From NCBI GenBank assembly GCA_043812935.1, contig JBDRLO010000075.1, forward strand, positions 1-26,679: DNA of 26,679 nucleotides, given 5' to 3'. Positions 22,030-26,679 of the stretch are shown piece after piece. Source of the DNA: JBDRNE01 sp043812935. GTDB lineage: Bacteria > Omnitrophota > Gorgyraeia > Tantalellales > Tantalellaceae. The notes under the pieces were generated by a model. That model saw only the letters and a list, made by a program, of their open reading frames with translations, did not search any database and was not told where the DNA came from. How positions within the stretch are numbered: the first letter of the stretch is position 1; every line of letters begins with the position of its first letter. Both the position numbers and the translations under genes were made by a program.

Positions 22030-23709
22030 ATGGAAGAGAAAAACAAAACCAACTTTATAAAAGAAATAATTGATAAAGATCTGAAAAAAGGTAAAAACGA
22101 AAACCGTGTTCATACGCGGTTTCCGCCCGAACCCAACGGTTATCTTCATATAGGCCACGCTAAATCTATCTGTTTAAATTTTGGAATAGCAGCAGAATAT
22201 AACGGCCTGTGTAATTTACGGTTTGATGATACCAACCCTGAAAAAGAAGAAACGGAATATGTGGAATCAATAAAAGAAGATGTTAAGTGGCTTGGGTTTG
22301 ATTGGCAGGATAGAGAGTTTTACGCATCAGATTATTTTGATAAGCTTTATGAATATGCGGTAAAACTTATTAAAAAAGGTAAAGCCTATGTGTGTGATTT
22401 GACGGCTGACCAAGTTAGAGAATACCGCGGCACTTTAACCGAACCCGGCAAAGAAAGTCCATACAGAAACCGTTCTGTGGAAGAAACCCTGGATTTGTTT
22501 AACCGTATGAAATCAGGCGAATTCGATGAAGGCGCGTGTTTTTTGCGTGCTAAAATTGATATGACGTCACCCAACTTAATAATGCGTGACCCTGCGCTTT
22601 ACCGTATACGTAAAGAGGCGCATCATAGGACGGGGGACAAATGGTGTATTTACCCTATGTATGATTTTGCACATTGTACGTCAGATTCCATAGAAGGGAT
22701 AACGCATTCCATCTGCACTTTAGAGTTTGAAAATAACAGGCCTTTGTATGACTGGATACTAGATCAATTAGAAATACACCATCCTCAACAGATAGAATTC
22801 GCGCGGTTAAATCTCAGCAATACGGTTTTAAGTAAACGCAAACTTTTAGAACTGGTAAAAGAAGGGCATGTTTCCGGGTGGGATGACCCGCGTATGCCGA
22901 CAATATCAGGGCTTAGAAGAAGAGGCTATACATCCGAATCTATAAGAAATTTTTGTAAAGATATAGGTGTGGCAAAATTCAACAGTATTGTTGATGTAGT
23001 TGTACTTGAAAACAGTATCAGAACCGAACTAAACAAAACAGCATTACGTGTTATGGCAGTACTACGGCCTTTGAAAATAGTAATTACAAATTATCCTGAA
23101 GGCCAGGCCGAAGAATTGGAGGCTATCAATAATCCGGAAGATCCGGATGCAGGCCGAAGAAAAGTTCCGTTTGGCAGAGAATTGTATATTGAACGGGACG
23201 ATTTTCAGGAAGTTCCGCACAAAAAATTTTTCCGATTAACTCCAGGACGTGAGGTGCGGCTTAGATACGCGTATTTTATTACCTGTACAGATGTGGTTAA
23301 AGACGAAAAAACAGGCGAAATAGTTGAACTGAGGTGTACCTATGATCCCGCTACTAAAGGCGGCGATGCTCCGGACGGACGTAAAGTAAAAGGTACCATA
23401 CATTGGGTTTCAGCCGCGCACGCGATAAAATCCGAAGTGCGGTTATACGACCATCTTTTCACCAAACGCGACCCTAACGATACGGAAGAAGGCAAAGCGT
23501 ATATAGATGGCCTAAACCCCAATTCTTTGGAAAAATTACCAGAATGTTATTTAGAGCCAAGTTTAAAGAATGCTTTAGTCGAGACTCGATACCAATTTGA
23601 ACGCCTTGGATATTTTTGCCTGGATTCTATTGATTCAAAAGAAAACAGCCCCATCTTTAACCGTATAGTATCCCTTCGTGATACCTGGAAAAAAATTGTA
23701 AAAAAATAA
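22030..23709 (+). CDS. glnS: Glutaminyl-tRNA synthetase
   Basis: This class I synthetase charges tRNA-Gln directly. The product from ATG 22030 has 559 residues, close to E. coli GlnRS (about 554). Motifs are RFPPEPNGYLHIGHAKS, RFDDTNPEKE, the KMSKS-type VLSKRK, and WDDPRMPTISGLRRRGYT; the two beta-barrel anticodon domains follow to the C-terminus. An in-frame ATG at 21985 lies inside palindrome g and would add 15 residues of repeat-encoded sequence, so I reject it. Bacterial GlnRS is generally regarded as acquired by transfer from eukaryotes, and many bacteria lack it. There is no strong ribosome binding site, only a distant GGTGAT. Confidence 0.96.
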   Translation: MEEKNKTNFIKEIIDKDLKKGKNENRVHTRFPPEPNGYLHIGHAKSICLNFGIAAEYNGLCNLRFDDTNPEKEETEYVESIKEDVKWLGFDWQDREFYASDYFDKLYEYAVKLIKKGKAYVCDLTADQVREYRGTLTEPGKESPYRNRSVEETLDLFNRMKSGEFDEGACFLRAKIDMTSPNLIMRDPALYRIRKEAHHRTGDKWCIYPMYDFAHCTSDSIEGITHSICTLEFENNRPLYDWILDQLEIHHPQQIEFARLNLSNTVLSKRKLLELVKEGHVSGWDDPRMPTISGLRRRGYTSESIRNFCKDIGVAKFNSIVDVVVLENSIRTELNKTALRVMAVLRPLKIVITNYPEGQAEELEAINNPEDPDAGRRKVPFGRELYIERDDFQEVPHKKFFRLTPGREVRLRYAYFITCTDVVKDEKTGEIVELRCTYDPATKGGDAPDGRKVKGTIHWVSAAHAIKSEVRLYDHLFTKRDPNDTEEGKAYIDGLNPNSLEKLPECYLEPSLKNALVETRYQFERLGYFCLDSIDSKENSPIFNRIVSLRDTWKKIVKK

Positions 23710-23748
23710 TTTATGCATTGGTTCAGTTCTCCTAACCAAAACAATCTT

Positions 23749-23818
23749 CTTCCTGTCATCTTGAGATAGTGAGTCCGCCGAAGGCGGACGAACGAGTCTA
23801 AAGATCTTTGGGCATATA
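23749..23818. repeat. Interspersed repeat with GTCCGCC/GGCGGAC hairpin after glnS
   Basis: The sequence runs from CTTCCTGTCATCTTGAG through a perfect 7-bp stem GTCCGCC-GAA-GGCGGAC (23773-23789) to AAAGATCTTTGG. Its ends resemble the TGTCATCYTGAG...AAAGATCT repeats scattered between genes in many bacterial genomes. It lacks a U tract but could act as an mRNA 3' stem for glnS. Confidence 0.6.
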
Positions 23819-23875
23819 AATTTTAAGTCACCGGGACAGATTGTTCTAACGTAACCCATTTTAATGTTGGGACTT

Positions 23876-23892
23876 AGGTGTCTTTGACACCT
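23876..23892. repeat. Small hairpin AGGTGTC-TTT-GACACCT
   Basis: A perfect 7-bp stem with a 3-nt loop lies 12 nt before the promoter of the last gene. It could be a REP-type relic or a protein-binding site. Confidence 0.5.
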
Positions 23893-23904
23893 GCGTTGTT
23901 GTTA

Positions 23905-23933
23905 TTGACTTAACGATTGGTCTAGTATAAAAT
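23905..23933 (+). promoter_or_regulatory. Promoter of the last gene, near-leaderless
   Basis: TTGACT (23905-23910), 17-bp spacer, TAAAAT (23928-23933). Transcription would begin near 23940, about 3 nt before ATG 23943, and no ribosome binding site is present between them. Confidence 0.6.
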
Positions 23934-23942
23934 ACAACTATC

Positions 23943-26679
23943 ATGCATTTCGTTAAATCAATAAAAGTTACATTAGTAATAGTATTGTTAGTCGCGTTTT
24001 GTTCAAATATAATTTCAAGCGCGGAAGATAGTGCTTCCCCTTTTTGTTTGGTGCCGACACTAAATACAAATCCCATACAAGACGTATCAACTAATCTGCG
24101 AGATATTTATATTCCAGAGATACATGATTTTAGCAAAATCTTTAAAAACAAATGGGCTTTTATTGAAATAAGTTTCCTTATAGCCAGGAACCTTCAAAAC
24201 GCGATTTCAAAACATACAGTTATATCCGATATAAATAATCATTTGAAACAGCATTCAAAAAAATCAGAAGGTAAATCTGAAATATTATTAAACGGATTAG
24301 GGTTTAACGAAATAGAAGAATTGCGTGAAAATGATGAGTTAATTGGTATCACTTTACCCATCATCAGAAATGGCGAGACTTTGTGTTCAATACAATATTC
24401 TCTAAAAGGAGACAAAACAAAGGACACAGTGTTTGCTTTGGATGATGAAACGAATATCTATGTTAGGTGTCTGAAGAATAGCGAAATTTTTTGGAAGGGC
24501 ATCCCCAGAAAAGAGATAAAAACCATTTTATATCCTTCTTTTGGCAAAGATGCCAGATTTTTAGAAGATATATTGTCAGAGTTTCCTTATACCGAAGAAG
24601 TACATCTTGTTGATGATTGCTCACAATTAGGTTATGCTGCCCCAGTTCTTATAGAGAGATTGTACAATCAGTTTCAAGGAAATGAGCATTTCGCATTTGC
24701 TAAGCTAATTTGTCTCAATTATTTTTCTGATGAAAAAAATAAAGATGACATACTAGTTCTGGAACTGCAAAATATAGAGACTTTGGTCAAAGTGAAAGTG
24801 TTTTTACATAAATATGACTTTTTTCACATGAATAAAATAAAGGGTTTAGAAAATGGAGCTGACCTTGCTATAAATAAGATGCCTGGGTTTGCAGGTGAAC
24901 ATACAACAGTGAATAACGTGAAATGGTTCAGACAACTTTATAAATTTACTAAAAAAGGAAAATATGTTTATGCTACGCATTCTCATTTGCCTGTTGATCC
25001 GGCTGTAAGAAGAAACCTTAAAACAGTTCAGTTTGATGGCGAAATTCTTTCGTATAAGTATGAAGGAGAAGATATAGAAGAAGCGCCGGGTGTAAGGTTT
25101 GCTCAATACGTCAATCAAAACGGATACGTGGTTTATAAGAAAAAAGACGGTATAACAAAAGAAACCGATAGGTTAACTCCTGAAAAAGATTTTGGAAATA
25201 AGAAATTTTCCGTCAGAGTGAAACCACTAACAAAACCATTTGCCGAAACTCATATAGATAAACTTATTGCGCTGCAAAATACAATTCCTCATGTTAATTG
25301 GGTTTCAAGTCAATTGCTTCGTGACAGATGGAATGACGGAGATTATGGCCGTAAAAACGGTGATAAGATTTTTCTGGGAAAATGGGAACACAGCGTTGTA
25401 GCAGTGGACGGTTCTGGTAACCCTGTTGGACTATTATTGGCATATGAACGGCCTGCAGACAAAGAAATGGAAAAGGTGGGAAAAAGATGTTTGTACATTC
25501 ATGGATTCGCTCGTGATCCCAAATATAAAGGAATGGGTATTGGCGCCATGATGATGACAAAGGTAGCGGACAACTTGTTGAAGAAGGGATATTATCACAT
25601 AGAAAAAGATTATGATCCGATCTTAACGGTAAAATTTGATGCCGACACTTTATATTTGAAAAAAGTTTATGAAGAACTTGGATTTCATTGTGTTGGCAGA
25701 AAAGTAACTGAATATAAAGAAGCGAAAAATCATGATGATTTTATTTATGCCGGTCGAGCAATTGATGTACGGAAACACTCTTTGAAAAAAATAGCTACGA
25801 TAGACGAAAAAGGTGATAAAAAAAGTATTGCAATTACAGGAATTACCGGGGAACTTGGAAGTTCCTTTTCAAAGGTTTTATTCGAACAAGGACATCTTTT
25901 AACCGCTTTGGTTCAAGAGGACTCCGGATATAAATTAACGAATATATTTAATCGCACGGAGATTGAGAAGGTAAAAATTGAAGAGGGAGATTTATTCTCA
26001 GTAGAGAAACTCAAAACAATGATTTTAGAAAACAATGTGTTTTATCATTTTGCGGGAATCGTGGGGAGAAAAGTTGATAAAACAGAAGAAGAAATTCAAG
26101 CGACAAATGGTTTTATGGTTGGCGTAATTGACAAATTGATTAAAAATTCAAATAGAGCCGATGTCATCCGTTTCATAAATGCTTCAACATATGTAGTAGC
26201 AGGCATATCTGAACGGGAAGATGTGAAGTTTTGGATAAAAAACGCTGTCACGGAATTTGATAAATATATGAAAGAAAAAAAGCTAGAGGGTAATGTTGAA
26301 GAAGAATTAATAGGCTTTTCAAGAAGTTTCCTGGCAAAATTCAAGATTCCGAAAGGAGTCAATGCCTATACAATATCAAAGCTATTGGGAGAAACTTTTG
26401 CTTTTAGGATGAAAAATACTGTTAATTGCAGGTTAGGGAATGTTTATGGCCCGGGATGTGACAGGCATAACCGGGTCCATAACCTGATCTTAAATAGATT
26501 AAGCGGGGAGACGGCGAAAATTCCAGTAGAAGCGCGGGACTACGTTTATATTGGAGATGTGGAAAGAATATTGGCGAAGCTCGCTAATGAAACAAACCCG
26601 CCAAAAAGTTTTAACTTGGTAACAGGACAACTAACTCTTTTAGAGGAATTCATTTCGCAGCTTAAAAAATTAACGCCAA
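23943..26679 (+). CDS. Exported multidomain protein: unknown N-domain, GNAT, extended SDR (3' end outside window)
   Basis: The frame is open without a stop from ATG 23943 to the window end, giving 912 residues so far. An N-terminal Sec-type signal peptide (KSIKVTLVIVLLVAF, likely cleavage after SSA27) leads into an unknown domain of about 390 residues. That domain contains a YPSFGKDARFLEDI...VHLVDD stretch reminiscent of a Rossmann or methyltransferase fold. A GNAT acetyltransferase domain spans about 419-617 with the acetyl-CoA loop KYKGMGIG (526-533) and LKKVYEELGF. An extended short-chain dehydrogenase/epimerase domain follows from about 625: TGITGELG (632-639), NASTY, YTISK with catalytic Y809 and K813, RLGNVYGPG, and RDYVYIGDV. 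The fusion, and a signal peptide on enzymes that normally use cytosolic acetyl-CoA and NAD, are unusual. The substrate is unknown; sugar nucleotide or polymer modification is a guess from the SDR type. Confidence 0.8.
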   Translation, partial: MHFVKSIKVTLVIVLLVAFCSNIISSAEDSASPFCLVPTLNTNPIQDVSTNLRDIYIPEIHDFSKIFKNKWAFIEISFLIARNLQNAISKHTVISDINNHLKQHSKKSEGKSEILLNGLGFNEIEELRENDELIGITLPIIRNGETLCSIQYSLKGDKTKDTVFALDDETNIYVRCLKNSEIFWKGIPRKEIKTILYPSFGKDARFLEDILSEFPYTEEVHLVDDCSQLGYAAPVLIERLYNQFQGNEHFAFAKLICLNYFSDEKNKDDILVLELQNIETLVKVKVFLHKYDFFHMNKIKGLENGADLAINKMPGFAGEHTTVNNVKWFRQLYKFTKKGKYVYATHSHLPVDPAVRRNLKTVQFDGEILSYKYEGEDIEEAPGVRFAQYVNQNGYVVYKKKDGITKETDRLTPEKDFGNKKFSVRVKPLTKPFAETHIDKLIALQNTIPHVNWVSSQLLRDRWNDGDYGRKNGDKIFLGKWEHSVVAVDGSGNPVGLLLAYERPADKEMEKVGKRCLYIHGFARDPKYKGMGIGAMMMTKVADNLLKKGYYHIEKDYDPILTVKFDADTLYLKKVYEELGFHCVGRKVTEYKEAKNHDDFIYAGRAIDVRKHSLKKIATIDEKGDKKSIAITGITGELGSSFSKVLFEQGHLLTALVQEDSGYKLTNIFNRTEIEKVKIEEGDLFSVEKLKTMILENNVFYHFAGIVGRKVDKTEEEIQATNGFMVGVIDKLIKNSNRADVIRFINASTYVVAGISEREDVKFWIKNAVTEFDKYMKEKKLEGNVEEELIGFSRSFLAKFKIPKGVNAYTISKLLGETFAFRMKNTVNCRLGNVYGPGCDRHNRVHNLILNRLSGETAKIPVEARDYVYIGDVERILAKLANETNPPKSFNLVTGQLTLLEEFISQLKKLTP

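Noticed and set aside
22021..22032. TATAAT directly before the glnS ATG
   Set aside because: Same geometry problem as above, and there is no -35 element at the right distance.
23773..23789. Terminator for glnS
   Set aside because: The stem is strong but no T run follows. It looks like part of an interspersed repeat instead.

Overview
The window is a moderately AT-rich stretch of bacterial chromosome with every recognisable gene on the + strand. Housekeeping genes fill the middle (about 5.4-23.7 kb). At each end lie long exported proteins that I cannot place in a standard family. The mix of giant signal-peptide proteins, short conserved operons, both GluRS and GlnRS, and a ferredoxin-dependent 2-oxoacid oxidoreductase suggests an anaerobe from an uncultured lineage such as Omnitrophota. 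That assignment rests on protein style and is inference only.

Layout. 2-463 is the 3' end of an unknown gene. 560-5029 encodes an exported orphan of 1489 residues. 5030-5664 has no intact gene: it holds a decayed RAYT-type transposase fragment on the - strand and then a probable 6S RNA with its own promoter and terminator. Next come rarA, a PP-loop tRNA-thiolation-family gene and an rseC-family gene. 8516-11045 is an Fe-S assembly operon (NifU C-terminal scaffold, Rrf2 regulator, cysteine desulfurase, IscU-type scaffold). Its promoter overlaps a site that closely matches the E. coli type 1 IscR consensus. 11104-17661 carries folate, RNA, DNA and isoprenoid genes (5-FTHF cyclo-ligase, rny, ymdB-family, xseA, xseB, dxs). 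17669-20412 encodes a four-subunit VOR/KOR-type oxidoreductase that needs the Fe-S clusters made upstream. gltX and glnS follow. The window ends inside a large exported protein with a GNAT domain and an extended-SDR domain (23943 onward).

The spaces between genes carry most of the unexplained structure. Seven short palindromes, most starting GTAGGG, sit 0-40 nt before the start codon of the next gene. Their arms differ in sequence but stay paired, and most imperfections are G.U wobbles in the + strand RNA. Three arrays of a degenerate 8-bp unit (about CCGGTTWG) start at or just after stop codons. In the oxidoreductase operon three subunits end inside three different kinds of repeat. The gltX leader can form two mutually exclusive hairpins, one of which covers its ribosome binding site.

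No tRNA, rRNA, CRISPR array, intact insertion sequence or phage gene was seen.
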